From: Proteromonas lacertae
Lineage: Eukaryota > Sar > Bigyra > Opalinata > Proteromonadidae
DNA: 22,944 bases
Direction: 5' to 3'
Assembly (NCBI GenBank): GCA_002245135.1
Contig: NGBS01000399.1
Coordinates: 1-22,944, forward strand
This document shows, piece after piece, positions 1 through 10,342 of this stretch. The translations under genes were made by a program, and so were the position numbers. The notes below the pieces were generated by a model that saw only the letters and a list, made by a program, of their open reading frames with translations, was not told where the DNA came from and searched no databases. Position 1 is the first letter of the stretch. Every line of letters begins with the position of its first letter.

Positions 1-1
1 T

Positions 2-517
2 TTAATCTATCGTAGTCTTATCATACCAGTCAAATATCTTATCTCCTGCTTGAGGATGTAAGAAATAATTAAAACGTTCATCTTCATCTCTTTCTTTTAC
101 AGGCACAATATCTTCATGTACTGCTACGCTAAATCTTAATTCAGTTAACATACTCTTTGTTAAATAATTTAAAAACTCTTCACCACTATAATGATTTTGT
201 GGTATCTTTATCTCTAATGTTTTTAATTTTGGTCCACTTAATATTACGCTTGGATCATTCAAGGGTTTTATAGGGTCATTTACATGAAAATATTCTATAT
301 CAAAACATACTTTTTCATTAACATCATTTTGAATAGTGTATATGTTATTGTTTGATATTCTTGCTATGTTTAACGTAATATACTGATATTCTTCAGTTAT
401 AACAGGTGTTGATAAACACTTTGTATATACATCTGACTCTCTTTCAATAATATCAGTTGATGATAAAAAAATTGCTCTTCTATGACCTAATTTATTAGTA
501 TCACTCTTAGGTTGCAT
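2..517 (-). CDS. Possible minor capsid (penton-like) protein of the fossil, cut by window edge
   Basis: The ATG is at 517 and the frame stays open to the left edge, so at least 171 residues are present and the C-terminus is missing. I see no signal peptide or membrane helix. Alternating hydrophobic and polar stretches suggest a beta-rich fold. Around residues 104-120 there is a block with the pattern I-x-I-P-x-x-x-Y-S-x-x-E-F followed by a Leu-rich helix, which resembles the region before a short helix in single jelly-roll minor capsid proteins of Polinton-like elements. That is weak evidence. It diverges from the large gene beginning at 570, sharing a promoter space of 52 bp. It could instead be an unrelated structural or accessory protein. 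Confidence 0.4.
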   Translation of the reverse strand: MQPKSDTNKLGHRRAIFLSSTDIIERESDVYTKCLSTPVITEEYQYITLNIARISNNNIYTIQNDVNEKVCFDIEYFHVNDPIKPLNDPSVILSGPKLKTLEIKIPQNHYSGEEFLNYLTKSMLTELRFSVAVHEDIVPVKERDEDERFNYFLHPQAGDKIFDWYDKTTID

Positions 518-569
518 TATATGTATAAGAATTATTCAAATAAAAAGTTAATTGATTTTTTCTCACATA
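518..569. promoter_or_regulatory. Divergent intergenic promoter region
   Basis: Only 52 bp separate the start codons of the divergent genes at 517 and 570, so both promoters must overlap here. The stretch is almost entirely A/T. An AATTCTT motif, in the sense of the minus-strand gene, is at 527-533, 9 nt from its ATG; the same heptamer precedes several other genes of the element. Confidence 0.35.
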
Positions 570-3500
570 ATGAACAATCGTAATAGAATACGTAGAGATT
601 TATTAAATTTTGATGATGATGAAGGTACAGCAGTAGATAACTCAAATAATAACAGTCGTAGCAATTCTAGTAATAATGGTATTAATAATAGTAATAATTC
701 TGTTAATGCTAATAATGATGATGATGATGATGAAACAGAAGAAAATACTGATTCTGATAATATGAGTATTGTAGGCAATGATGAACATCTTAGTAATGAA
801 GATTATGAAGATATTATATATGATAATGCAAAAAAGTTAACAAGATTTAGATTAGATGAAATAATTGATAAGAGACTTATACCAGTAGGATGGCCTGATC
901 ATGAGTTTAATAGAATCTATAATTTATATGATGTACATATGAAGTTATTTAACTGGTGTAAATCGTTATATCAACATGGACCGTTTTCAAGAAATAAATC
1001 ATTATATCAATATAGCTATGAAACAAACAATGATGTTAAAATAATTGTTGATAGATTAAATAAAGCTATTGATGAATTATGTATTGCTTCTAATTATATA
1101 CTAAGAAATAATCCATTTGTTGTGCTTCATCCTAAAGAAAGATTGAATGTTGTTAAATTAGAAAATAAAAGAATTAGAAAAATACAAAAAGAAACAAAAG
1201 ATCATACACAACCTTTTAATGAAGAAGATGATAAAGATATATATGATAATAACGATTATGAAGCAAATGCATCTGTTTCATCTAGATCAGTAAATAGAGT
1301 AGTAGCACATCAATCAATTCAACCACATTCACAACAACAACAAAATAATAATGAAGATAGTAATAATGATGATGAGGAAGATGATAATGATTTACCTGAT
1401 GATCCTTATGAAAATCAACCTTTAATAGATAGATCAATTCATTCACAAACGATTCAAGTGTATTGTTCTGTAGCAATTAATAAGATAAGAATATTTATTA
1501 ATAAGTTAATGAAAACGAAATTTTGGTATATAACTGCACAACAAGAAAGAACAGCATTCTCTATAGCTGTATTGATATATAATTGTGTTACAGAATTATT
1601 TTTTATTAGTAAGTATAAAATACCTAGTTTAAGAGATGGTAATGTATATCCTGAACCTCCTGATTATGATAAAAGAAATATAATGGGTTTACCATCATCT
1701 GCTTCTAATGGATATCGAATGAATTACATAGCAACAATTCAAAAATACTTGAATCAAATAATATAAAAGAAGGACAAAGAGATACAAATCATTATGCTGA
1801 TGCAATTATGTTTTATATGAATAGATTAGCACAAAAGAAAAAATATATCAGTTCTTTTCCGCCATTATTACCTGTTGAAGAAGCTTTATCAGCAGATTAT
1901 AATGGAAGATATCAAGTTACAAATCCTAATAGAGGTAATGTAAATGTAAATTTTAGAAATCATGTGGTACAACAACCTGTTGTTCCACAACAACAACAAC
2001 AAGCTCAATCAGTACAAGATGATATTGATGATGATACATATAGACTTAATTATGATGAAAATGATTTACCAATACCACCACCTTTAGTTTCAAGTGATTA
2101 TAGTAATAATAATGAAATACAAGAGAGGTATCACCCGTATATTCACCAATAACACCACCATCACATCCAACTGCTCCACCAGATACAGTTAATCATTTTA
2201 GATTAGATGGTACTACAAGACAAGTACCTTATTCATCAATATTTCAAAAATAATGATGATGTAGATTCAGAAGCCCCAACTGAACCTGTTACACCAGTAG
2301 ATTCAGAAGCTCAATTGAACCTGTTACATCAGTAGATAATAATAATGATACTGATTCTGAAACAGATTGGGTATATGATGAAGTTCCATTTCGTTTAGAT
2401 TCTCAAAATTTAAAATATGAAGCAAATAGTAAAATAGTATTAATTTTACGAAAAGTACTGATTTAAAACCTCCTACATTTGTTTTATATAGATTAATGAT
2501 GAAGATCCTAATACATTTATAACTAATAAAAGTAATGTGAGAAAATTATCGTTAGAACAATTACTTCATATTTATGCAGTAGATTTATTTCATTTGATAA
2601 CTTATATATATGATGTTCAAGGTTATATGAATAACAAATTTAAAAATGAAAGATAGTTATATTAAAAGATAATGTTTCTTATGATAATTTTATAGCATAT
2701 GTAAATAAATTCAATATTCAATTGCCTATTAAAAATCCAGAAATATACCCCTTCGATAGATTAAAAAAGAAATCAAATATGTTAAAGATTTTATGGCTAT
2801 GATTATTCTATAAATACTTATGCTGAATGTCAATTAAGATTCTTTCATAGTAATTTAAGCAAAGCTAAGGAAGATTTATATTTAATGTGTCCCTTGATTA
2901 TATAATAGATGATGAAGAAGCTAAAAATAGTAATGTTTTATTCCCAAAAAGATATCACATAAATTGGGGTGAACAACCTGGACAAACTGAAGAAGAAAAG
3001 AAAATTGTATGTGCTACATTAAGTATCATACCTAATTATTATGAAAATAGTCAAGACTGGTATGTTTTAGATCGATGTCAAATTCAAATAATAATTATTT
3101 ATTAGATATGCCTAATGATGGTGTATATAAATATTATAACTATCCTTTTCTATGTAAATTTAATGATAAAGTTGTTGTTGTTATACATAGATCACTTAAA
3201 AAATATGTATATATTTATAATGATATACATCATCCTGAATTTACTACTGAACAAGATAATGTATTATCTCATACTGATTTATATGGTACAGGTAAGAGAA
3301 GAAGAAAACATTTGTTACATAACGGCTATATGTATAAAAAATCAAAATATTTTTAGTTTCATTTTTCCGGACAAAAAGTGAAAATGTATATTTTCGATAA
3401 AAAATACAAGTATTTTATAAGTGTATGTTCAAAAGAGCAATTTGATGAAATGCTTAATCAGGTAGATAACTTGCTTTGTGAAGCTAGTAATTATTATGAT

Positions 3501-3799
3501 TTTTGGGAATATCAATCAGTTTTTAGAGAGAAGCTGTTAGAGAAATAGTGAGAAAGGCTTGGAAGAAGTTACAAATCTGTAGAACTGTGAATGATGAAAG
3601 ACATTTTATTGATTCAAATGTAATAACATCATTAGAAGAAACATATCTTCGTTTAGAGTTTAAGATGAAAACAAATGATGCATGGCATTCTATAATTGGT
3701 TATCATTGGGATAGTGATCAACCTGGTTATATAGAAGAACAAAAGTTTTTAAAAACTAAATCAACATACACAGATAATAATAATAATAATAATAATTAA
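570..3799 (+). pseudogene. Large acidic gene of the fossil, strongly broken, function unknown
   Basis: A single coding direction can be followed for about 3.2 kb as a series of open stretches with similar composition, so this looks like one large gene with about ten breaks. The first piece starts at the ATG at 570 and covers some 398 residues. Its N-terminus (about residues 10-70) is a low-complexity Asp/Asn/Ser/Glu tract; a helix-rich block follows, then a second Asn/Gln/Asp tract near residues 245-285. Later pieces are rich in Tyr, Asn and Asp; the last ends in an Asn run (3775-3798). I recognise no enzyme motif and no jelly-roll signature. Its size and place between capsid-like and protease genes would suit a structural protein, but this is inference. 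In another strain the same gene might be whole. Confidence 0.55.
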
Positions 3800-3834
3800 A
3801 TCATTTTAAATTTATTTTGTAATAATTTGCTTTA

Positions 3835-4357
3835 GCTTCACCTTCAATTGTATTAAATTAGTTGCTTCTTTAAATGTTTTTATTATTATCTAATATTGAT
3901 AATAAAAATAAAATTGCATGATATCCGCATCTTGCACTATTAGTTCTTTGATGTTTTACTCTATTTATTTTAATTTGATATAATTCATCAGGGTATTTCT
4001 TACATCTTTGCATTCTTTTATAAAATTTTTTTATTTCTTTTGGTGGTTCACCAAAGCTATCATAATATAATATCTCTTTTTATCATTATCAATAATTAAA
4101 CTAACCCAGTGACCAATTTTTGATCTCTTATCACTTGTTTTATTTGTGCATAGTATAACACACCACTTATTACAATCTTTATATTTATTAATATATTGAT
4201 TTTCATTCCATAAATATACACCTTTAAAATATTTATTAGCTGCAGGAAAAAATGTCATTATTTTAATTATGTCATGATTTGATATTGCATCTGTTTTAAT
4301 ATTATTACTATCTATCACTCTACTACCATAAGCATAAACATTAGTGAATATATTCAT
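3835..4357 (-). pseudogene. Adenain/Ulp1-like maturation protease (PRO) of the Polinton fossil
   Basis: Minus-strand coding from the ATG at 4357. Three landmarks of the C5/C48 cysteine protease fold occur in the right order: a G-H-W-V-S block with the catalytic His (about residues 83-87), further on a D-S-F-G-x-P-P block typical of viral and Polinton proteases, and close to the C-terminus a short C-G-Y-H block in the position of the nucleophile cysteine. Such proteases mature capsid precursors in adenoviruses and are a hallmark of Polintons. The gene has one or two breaks. It sits between the large unknown gene and the basic core-like gene, convergent with the former and divergent from the latter. 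An AATTCTT motif is 20 nt before the ATG (4378-4384). Confidence 0.72.
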
Positions 4358-4428
4358 ATTTAATATTTTAATATATTAAGAATTTATTTAATGACCAGTT
4401 ATTTATAGATTTCTTAACATATATATCA

Positions 4429-5200
4429 ATGGGTAAGTTTAAAGATTGGTTAAAAAATCAAAAATTTTATCAAATGCAGCAAAGTTAATACCATTTGCTG
4501 GACCAGCAATTGGTGATAGTATTGAGAATATGGGTTATGGTAGACCGAAGAAGAAGAAGATCAACTAGAAGAACTACTACAAGAAGATGTCCTTTAAGAA
4601 GAAGAAAAACTAATGGAATCTCATTAACTATAAATTGTAGACAAGTAAAACAAAGAAGAAATGCAAGAAAAGCAAGAAGAGTAAGAACAACTAGAAGATA
4701 TAGGTTTGCTAATGATGGTAGATTGATTAGATCAGCAGGTTTAGGTAGTTGGATAAAATCAGGAATAACAAAAGTTAAAGATTTTGTAACTTCTGACAAA
4801 TTTAAAAATGGTATTGAAAAAGCAAAAGAGATTAATAGTGCATTGAGAGAGAAGAAGTATATAAGCAATATAGCAAGAAAAGCTCGTAATGTTGCTAATA
4901 CATTAGGTTTTGATAAAGTTGCTGATGTAGCTGATAAAGTGTATAATACATCATCAAAATTCGGTTATGGTAAACGAAGAGTTAGAGGTGGTTTAAGATA
5001 TAAACAAAATGGTGCTGGTTTAAGAAAACTAATTGCAAGAAGAATGCCAGTTAGTAATGGTGCAGGTAAGAGAAGAAGAGTAAGAAGTATGCCTGTTAAT
5101 AATGGTTTAAACAAAACCTTGTGGATTTAATAAAAAAGGTATTTATAATCCACAACTTGATTTAGAAAACTTTTTAGCTTATAGTGTTAAGCATAAATAA
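4429..5200 (+). pseudogene. Basic core/cement-like protein (adenovirus pX/pVI-like) of the fossil
   Basis: The likely start is the ATG at 4429. Features seen are a short amphipathic/hydrophobic N-terminal block with A-K-L-I-P-F-A-G-P-A, a G-Y-G-R-P-K-K-K-K cluster, repeated Arg/Lys-rich patches, and later a G-Y-G-K-R-R motif and an A-R-R-M-P block. These are the hallmarks of small DNA-condensing or membrane-active core proteins known from adenoviruses and adinto/Polinton-type elements. A long frame from 4495 to 5130 reads as almost pure Arg/Thr at its start, which is probably a shifted reading of the basic region. The gene has about two or three breaks. It is followed after about 66 bp by the charged protein at 5267. 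The core-protein assignment rests on composition and position, not on alignment. Confidence 0.5.
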
Positions 5201-5266
5201 TAATAAAATATTATTATATATTATTCATTCATAAAATTCTTTTATAATTTTGTATTATAATAAAAA

Positions 5267-5832
5267 ATGAATAGTAATAAAAATAAAAAAATAATAAGTA
5301 CACGTGATTATTATCATAGTGATTCATCTGATGAAGATGATTATAACACACCTTTAGCTCAAGATATGAGTAAAACTGATAGAGAAATTGCAGAGTTATT
5401 ATATAGATTAAATAAAAGTGAAAGTGAATTAGTTAATGATAAATCTGAGGTTAATGAATTAGATGATATTGATAATAATTATATACCAACAAGACAATCA
5501 GTTAAAAAGAATATAAGACTGAGTGATGAAGCTAGATTACAAAGAATTAAAAATTTAGAGAAAGCTAGAGCAACAAGAATGAAAAATTTATATGAGAAGA
5601 GAAGAAGAGAAAAAGCATTAGATAATTTAAATATTAAAGATGTAGAAAAAGATTTAGATGTTGATGAGACATGCACACTTGATACAGTTAAAAACCTGTT
5701 AATAAAAAGAAAGTTATTAAAGTACCTGGTAGTGATGATCCATTCAGCATAGGTGATAAAAAGGACGGTTTAGAACCAGTTCCAGAAGATGCTAAAATGC
5801 CTGGTGATGATGCAATACTACCTATATATTAA
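5267..5832 (+). pseudogene. Charged coiled-coil protein of the fossil, function unknown
   Basis: The ATG at 5267 starts an open stretch of 161 residues; a coherent C-terminal tail rich in Asp, Pro and Gly continues to a stop at 5832, so about one break is present. The N-terminus has a Ser/Asp cluster (residues 17-25, a likely casein kinase 2 type acidic run). Residues about 85-125 alternate Lys/Arg/Glu with Leu and Ala and look like a long charged helix or coiled coil. There is no membrane segment and no known domain. It lies between the basic core-like gene and the gene at 5897, all on the plus strand. An AATTCTT motif is 25 nt before the ATG (5235-5241). Confidence 0.5.
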
Positions 5833-5896
5833 CTTAGATTAATATTAATACTATTTTTATTATTAAAATTCTTTGTGGTTTATATACATATATAAT

Positions 5897-6370
5897 ATGC
5901 GTAATAAAAAATCAAAAAATAAGTTATCTAAAAAGATGACTAATTTATTAATGAAGCGAATATTAAAACGTATTAGAAGAAGAGCAAAGGTAAAGAGATT
6001 CAATAAACATGTTAAAAAGAATAGTGAAGCAGAATTGATAAAGTATTATATGAATAGTGTTGAAAGAAATAAAGCAAGAGAAGAAGCTTTTAATGAATTT
6101 AATCAAAAAGAATATATGCAAAATGTAAATCAAAAAAGAACAAATAACATGAATGAAGCAATGGAACATATAATCAATAACATTGAAAGAAATAGACCTA
6201 ATCAAAATAGACTAAAGAAAAACTTTGAAATATATCAAGATGCAATCAGACAAGGAAAAGCAAGTGCAGCTGATGTAGATAAATATTTAGGACCTATAGA
6301 ACAATCAGTTATGATAGGTGATGAATTTTATCGACATAATCCTAGATTTATTTATACGAGAAGAAGATGA
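5897..6370 (+). CDS. Small basic helical protein of the fossil, function unknown
   Basis: Starting at the ATG at 5897, which is preferred to an upstream TTG, the frame gives about 157 residues and stops at 6370. The N-terminal 35 residues are very rich in Lys and Arg (nucleic-acid binding or nuclear targeting would fit). The centre (about 45-120) is a Glu/Lys/Asn-rich helix, and the C-terminal part has a block ending in Tyr-Thr-Arg-Arg-Arg. No known domain was recognised. A Gly/Pro-coding low-complexity tract starts directly after it. An AATTCTT motif is at 5867-5873, 23 nt before the ATG. Confidence 0.5.
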   Translation: MRNKKSKNKLSKKMTNLLMKRILKRIRRRAKVKRFNKHVKKNSEAELIKYYMNSVERNKAREEAFNEFNQKEYMQNVNQKRTNNMNEAMEHIINNIERNRPNQNRLKKNFEIYQDAIRQGKASAADVDKYLGPIEQSVMIGDEFYRHNPRFIYTRRR

Positions 6371-7258
6371 GGACCAGGTGGTGGAGGAGGAGGACCACCA
6401 GGAGGGGGAGGAGGAGGAGGTCCACCTCCACCACCTCCACCACCACCACCACCTCCACCACCTCCACCACCTCCACCACCTCCACCACCTCCACCACCTC
6501 CACCACCACCACCACCGCCTGGTGGTGGAGGACCACCAGGAGGAGGAGGTCCACCAGGAGGAGGAGGAGGAGGTCCACCACCTCCACCACCAGGTGGTGG
6601 AGGTGTACCACCACCTAATATACCAGGTCCAGGTCCAGGTGGACCACCAGTACCACCACCAGGAGGTAGAATTCTTTTAGTTCCAGGAGGTAATGGTGTA
6701 ATAATACCAGGTAGAGGTCCACCAGCTAGACGACCACCGTTTAGAGTTCCTGTAGTAAATCCAGGTAGAGGTATAGTAAATCCACCACCAGGTGGAATAT
6801 TGAATCCAGGTAGAGGTGTAATAAATCCACCACCAGGTAGAGGACCACCAATAGTGAATCCACCACCACCAGGTAGAGGACCACCAATAGTGAATCCACC
6901 ACCACCAGGTAGAGGACCACCAATAGTGAATCCACCACCACCAGGTAGAGGTCCACCATTTAGAGTTCCTGTAGTAAATCCAGGTAGAGGTATAGTAAAT
7001 CCTCCACCAGGTAGAGGCCCACCATTTAGAGTTCCTGTAGTAAATCCAGGTAGAGGTATAGTAAATCCTCCACCAAGTAGAGGCCCACCATTTAGAGTTC
7101 CTGTAGTAAATCCAGGTAGAGGTATAGTAAATCCACCACCAGGTAGAGGCCCACCATTTAGGGTTCCTGTAGTAAATCCAGGTAGAGGTATAGTAAATCC
7201 ACCACCAGGTAGAGGTATAGTAAATCCACCACCAGGTAGAGGTCCACCAATAGTGAAT
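6371..7258 (+). repeat. Gly/Pro-coding low-complexity and minisatellite tract
   Basis: About 0.9 kb made of GGN and CCN triplets. The first part (6371-6690) is nearly pure (GGA/GGT)n and (CCA/CCT)n, coding poly-Gly and poly-Pro. It then becomes ordered minisatellites: units of about 36 nt coding P-G-R-G-P-P-I-V-N-P-P-P, and four units of exactly 66 nt (anchored at 6955, 7021, 7087 and 7153) coding 22 residues with N-P-G-R-G-I-V-N. The composition is far more GC-rich than the surroundings. Copies differ by only a few bases, which points to recent slippage or unequal exchange. Antisense and frame-shifted readings of this tract give long artificial open frames. Confidence 0.9.
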
Positions 7259-10200
7259 CCACCATCACCTAATTCACCACTTATATCACAAGTCAACTCA
7301 CCAGTCAATTCACCTCATATTCAAATTAATGATAGTGGTAGACCTAATTTAAGAAATAGAGATGATATTCATTTACCAGGAAGATTAAATGATTATTATG
7401 TAGATACAAGTGGTACAGGAGATAATTATAGATCAAGAGATGGAACAAGATTAATAATTTCTCCTCAAAATAGTCCTAGGTATAGAAGAGATGTATATCA
7501 TAGTCCTTCACCTGTAGTTGATAGATCACCTATTCCTGAGGTTAATCCTGTTGAAAATGTAACTGAAATTACACCTAATAATACACCAATTAATTCTCCA
7601 GTCAACTCACCAGTCAATTCACCTCATATTCAAATTAATGATAGTGGTAGACCTAATTTAAGAAATAGAGATGAAATTCATTTACCAGGAAGATTAAATG
7701 ATTATTATGTAGATACAAGTGGTACAGGAGATAATTACAGATCAAGAGATGGAACAAGATTAGTAATAGATAAAAAACGAAAAAAGAATAGACTTCGAAC
7801 ACAAATTAATGATGTTGTACATATACATGAACCTCCTCCAACAGTATCAGATACTAGTACATCAACTGATATACCAAATATAGGAATAGTTAATGATAGA
7901 AATCATATAGATTCAATTGTTAGATCACCTAGAAGAATATTAACTAGAATAAGACCTCATAATAATGTAAATCAATATACAAATAGAGATTTAATTCATC
8001 AAAGATATGATGATGTAGAAATACAAGAACCTCCTCCAACAGTATCAGATACTAGTACATCAACTGATATACCAAATATAGGAATAGTTAATGATAGAAA
8101 TCATATAGATTCAATTGTTAGATCACCTAGAAGAATATTAACTAGAATAAGACCTCATAATAATGTAAATCAATATACAAATAGAGATTTAATTCATCAA
8201 AGATATGATGATGTAGAAATACAAGAACCTCCTCCAACAGTATCAGATACTAGTACATCAACTGATATACCAAATATAGGAATAGTTAATGATAGAAATC
8301 ATATAGATTCAATTGTTAGATCACCTAGAAGAATATTAACTAGTACAAGACCTCATAATAATGTAAATCAATATACAAATAGAGATTTAATTCATCAAAG
8401 ATATGATGATGTAGAAATACAAGAACCTCCTCCACCAGTATCAGATACTAGTACATCAACTGATACAGTTAATAGAAGATTAAGAGTAATATTCCCTCCT
8501 AGTAATGATATGCAACCTTTAGTTGTTTCGTTAAACAATACACCTTCAAGAACATTTATAGATAACGGATCAACTGATTTAATAATTAATAATAATGATA
8601 ATTCATTAATTCTTAGTGATTCAACTAATATTATAAATTCTAATAATCATCGAATCAGATTAATAATGGGAAATAATATAGATATTGAACCAAATGATAA
8701 TATAAATAGACAAAGAGAAATAGAAAATCAATTACAAGATGAAATACGTGAGAGAGAAAGATTACAAAATTTATGTAATAACTATTTAGCTGAGAGAGAT
8801 AGATTACAAGAAGAATTAAATAATATACAAAAACAAATAAATGAACAGTTAATACAAATATCTCAACAAGGAGGAATAATGAATCAAACAATTTATGAAT
8901 TAGAAAAAGAAAGAGATACATATTTGTTTGAAATTGAGAAATTAGAAAACCAGTTAGAACAATTACAAAGCCAACAAGAAATACCTCCTCCACCACCTAT
9001 AATAATTAATCATCCTGCCCCACCACCACATAATGATGAATCAACAAGTCCTATATCTATTTCATTAAATGATGAATCAACAAATACTGTAAATGAAGCT
9101 ACTAGAGATGTAGAAACAAATACAGATGATTCATTATTAGGTAAAAGAATTAAAAAAAGGCCATCAAAATATAAAGATTTTATTACAGATTATAATAATG
9201 ATGGTATTTATGAAGATGAAGATGGAAATACTTATTCATTTTATAAAAATAAGAAAAGAAAATATAATAGAAGTAAGAAAAATAAAAGTAGTAAAACATT
9301 TGAAATTCCTACTATATCACTTCATGATAACAATAATGAAATAGAAGATGATATAGAAGATATACAAGAACCATTACCTATTCAAGAACCACCACCACCG
9401 CCACTACCAGTACCTCATCATCAAGTTCCTCCTTTAGATATTTCTAATGTACAAGAGACTCAACCAATTGAAGAACCTCCACCACCACAACCTACTATTC
9501 AAAATCATTATATAAATATAGAAGAAAATGGAAGAAATATGTTAAATGATTTTATAAATCTTACATCTAAAGCAATTGATGTAGTTAAAAATGGTGGGTA
9601 TAAAACAACAGAAGTTATTAATAATATTCTTCATACAATAAAAAATGCTTCAGAGGCAGATAAGAAAGAAAAAGAATTAAAATTATTACAAGAAAAACGT
9701 GCAAGAGATGAAAGAGCAGCAAGAAGAGAAAAATTAAAAGAAATAAGATTAAAAGAATTAGAAGAGTCTGAAAAACAGAAAACTGTAAGAAGAAAGAAAA
9801 CATCAATTAATGAACCACCACCGCCATTACCAGGTAGAGTATTAAGAAGTAATGATGAGAGACGTAAAAATTCAAAATATTATAACAAAGATTTTATTAC
9901 TGATGATAATAAAAAAGTTAAAACAAAAAGTATTAACAAAAGAAGAAAAATTGATATAACATTAGTTAATAATCAACAAAATGAAGTAGCAGCTACAAAT
10001 AATAAAGAATTAGTTACAGTAACAAATACTGAAAAAGAAAAAGATTATGATGATGATCCAGATTCAATTATGGCTGTAGGTGATAATACTTTTTATAAAC
10101 CTATTAGAAATGATAATGATATAAATAATAATTCACAATTACATACATTAAGATTTAGTAGTGATGAAGCAAGAGAAGAATTTTTTAATACAATTTTAAG

Positions 10201-10291
10201 TAATGGTATTGATCCTACTAGATGTCGTTTAAGTAAAGCAGATATAGAATTATATTATAAGTGGCTTAAAGATAGACATCATAAAAAATAA
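6800..10291 (+). CDS. Giant repetitive proline-rich protein of the fossil, function unknown
   Basis: The frame is open for 1163 residues from the first ATG at 6800, inside the Gly/Pro tract, so the true N-terminus is uncertain. Order: P-G-R-G minisatellite (residues 1-155); two copies of a block of about 55 residues with R-N-R-D-D/E-I-H-L-P-G-R (about 165-220 and 268-322); three full copies plus a partial one of a 66-residue unit beginning E-P-P-P-T-V-S-D (about 344-555); a coiled coil (about 630-730); a proline region; a K-Y-K-D-F-I-T-D block echoed later as K-Y-Y-N-K-D-F-I-T-D; a second highly charged helix (about 950-1000); and a C-terminal block of about 45 residues without repeats that could be a folded domain. 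There is no membrane segment. It lies 51 bp upstream of the integrase start on the same strand. The architecture recalls fibres, tethers or scaffolds, but no function can be given. Confidence 0.6.
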   Translation: MNPGRGVINPPPGRGPPIVNPPPPGRGPPIVNPPPPGRGPPIVNPPPPGRGPPFRVPVVNPGRGIVNPPPGRGPPFRVPVVNPGRGIVNPPPSRGPPFRVPVVNPGRGIVNPPPGRGPPFRVPVVNPGRGIVNPPPGRGIVNPPPGRGPPIVNPPSPNSPLISQVNSPVNSPHIQINDSGRPNLRNRDDIHLPGRLNDYYVDTSGTGDNYRSRDGTRLIISPQNSPRYRRDVYHSPSPVVDRSPIPEVNPVENVTEITPNNTPINSPVNSPVNSPHIQINDSGRPNLRNRDEIHLPGRLNDYYVDTSGTGDNYRSRDGTRLVIDKKRKKNRLRTQINDVVHIHEPPPTVSDTSTSTDIPNIGIVNDRNHIDSIVRSPRRILTRIRPHNNVNQYTNRDLIHQRYDDVEIQEPPPTVSDTSTSTDIPNIGIVNDRNHIDSIVRSPRRILTRIRPHNNVNQYTNRDLIHQRYDDVEIQEPPPTVSDTSTSTDIPNIGIVNDRNHIDSIVRSPRRILTSTRPHNNVNQYTNRDLIHQRYDDVEIQEPPPPVSDTSTSTDTVNRRLRVIFPPSNDMQPLVVSLNNTPSRTFIDNGSTDLIINNNDNSLILSDSTNIINSNNHRIRLIMGNNIDIEPNDNINRQREIENQLQDEIRERERLQNLCNNYLAERDRLQEELNNIQKQINEQLIQISQQGGIMNQTIYELEKERDTYLFEIEKLENQLEQLQSQQEIPPPPPIIINHPAPPPHNDESTSPISISLNDESTNTVNEATRDVETNTDDSLLGKRIKKRPSKYKDFITDYNNDGIYEDEDGNTYSFYKNKKRKYNRSKKNKSSKTFEIPTISLHDNNNEIEDDIEDIQEPLPIQEPPPPPLPVPHHQVPPLDISNVQETQPIEEPPPPQPTIQNHYINIEENGRNMLNDFINLTSKAIDVVKNGGYKTTEVINNILHTIKNASEADKKEKELKLLQEKRARDERAARREKLKEIRLKELEESEKQKTVRRKKTSINEPPPPLPGRVLRSNDERRKNSKYYNKDFITDDNKKVKTKSINKRRKIDITLVNNQQNEVAATNNKELVTVTNTEKEKDYDDDPDSIMAVGDNTFYKPIRNDNDINNNSQLHTLRFSSDEAREEFFNTILSNGIDPTRCRLSKADIELYYKWLKDRHHKK
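7292..7764 (+). repeat. Two-copy 164-bp direct repeat within the giant ORF
   Basis: The blocks 7292-7455 and 7601-7764, 309 bp apart, are almost identical in DNA and code for the same segment with I-Q-I-N-D-S-G-R-P-N and Y-Y-V-D-T-S-G-T-G-D. The few differences include one Asp/Glu exchange. They are separated by unique Pro/Ser-rich sequence. Confidence 0.9.
7829..8463 (+). repeat. 198-bp tandem repeat, three full copies plus a partial one
   Basis: Unit starts are at 7829, 8027, 8225 and 8423, exactly 198 bp (66 residues) apart, each starting with GAA-CCT-CCT-CC. The three complete copies differ by only a few bases, and the fourth ends after about 40 bp. The unit codes E-P-P-P, a T-S-T-S-T-D run, then a basic R-S-P-R-R-I-L-T segment and ends with Y-D-D-V-E-I-Q. 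Near-identity at silent sites shows recent expansion or homogenisation. Confidence 0.95.
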
Positions 10292-10342
10292 AAAAAAATA
10301 TAATTCTTTATTATTATATATTTGTTTTATTTTTTAAATAAA

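Noticed and set aside
570-3799. Reading the large broken gene as the major capsid protein
   Set aside because: Size and position would allow it, but the acidic low-complexity N-terminus and lack of recognisable double jelly-roll blocks do not support it.
4485-4868. Minus-strand hydrophobic Leu-rich frame of 127 residues
   Set aside because: Antisense of the Arg/Lys-rich core-like gene; AGA/AAG codons read as Leu and Phe in reverse.
6318-6680. Plus-strand His/Leu and Thr/Arg-rich frames
   Set aside because: Shifted readings of the same CCA/GGA triplet runs.
6352-7308. Long minus-strand open frame of 318 residues, almost all Gly, Pro, Leu and Thr
   Set aside because: It is the antisense reading of the Gly/Pro triplet tract; triplet runs of this kind lack stops on both strands. 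No sensible start region or domain.
7829-8463. Regular 198-bp repeats considered as a CRISPR-like or satellite array
   Set aside because: Repeats are contiguous without spacers, in frame and inside an open coding region, so they are a coding tandem repeat.
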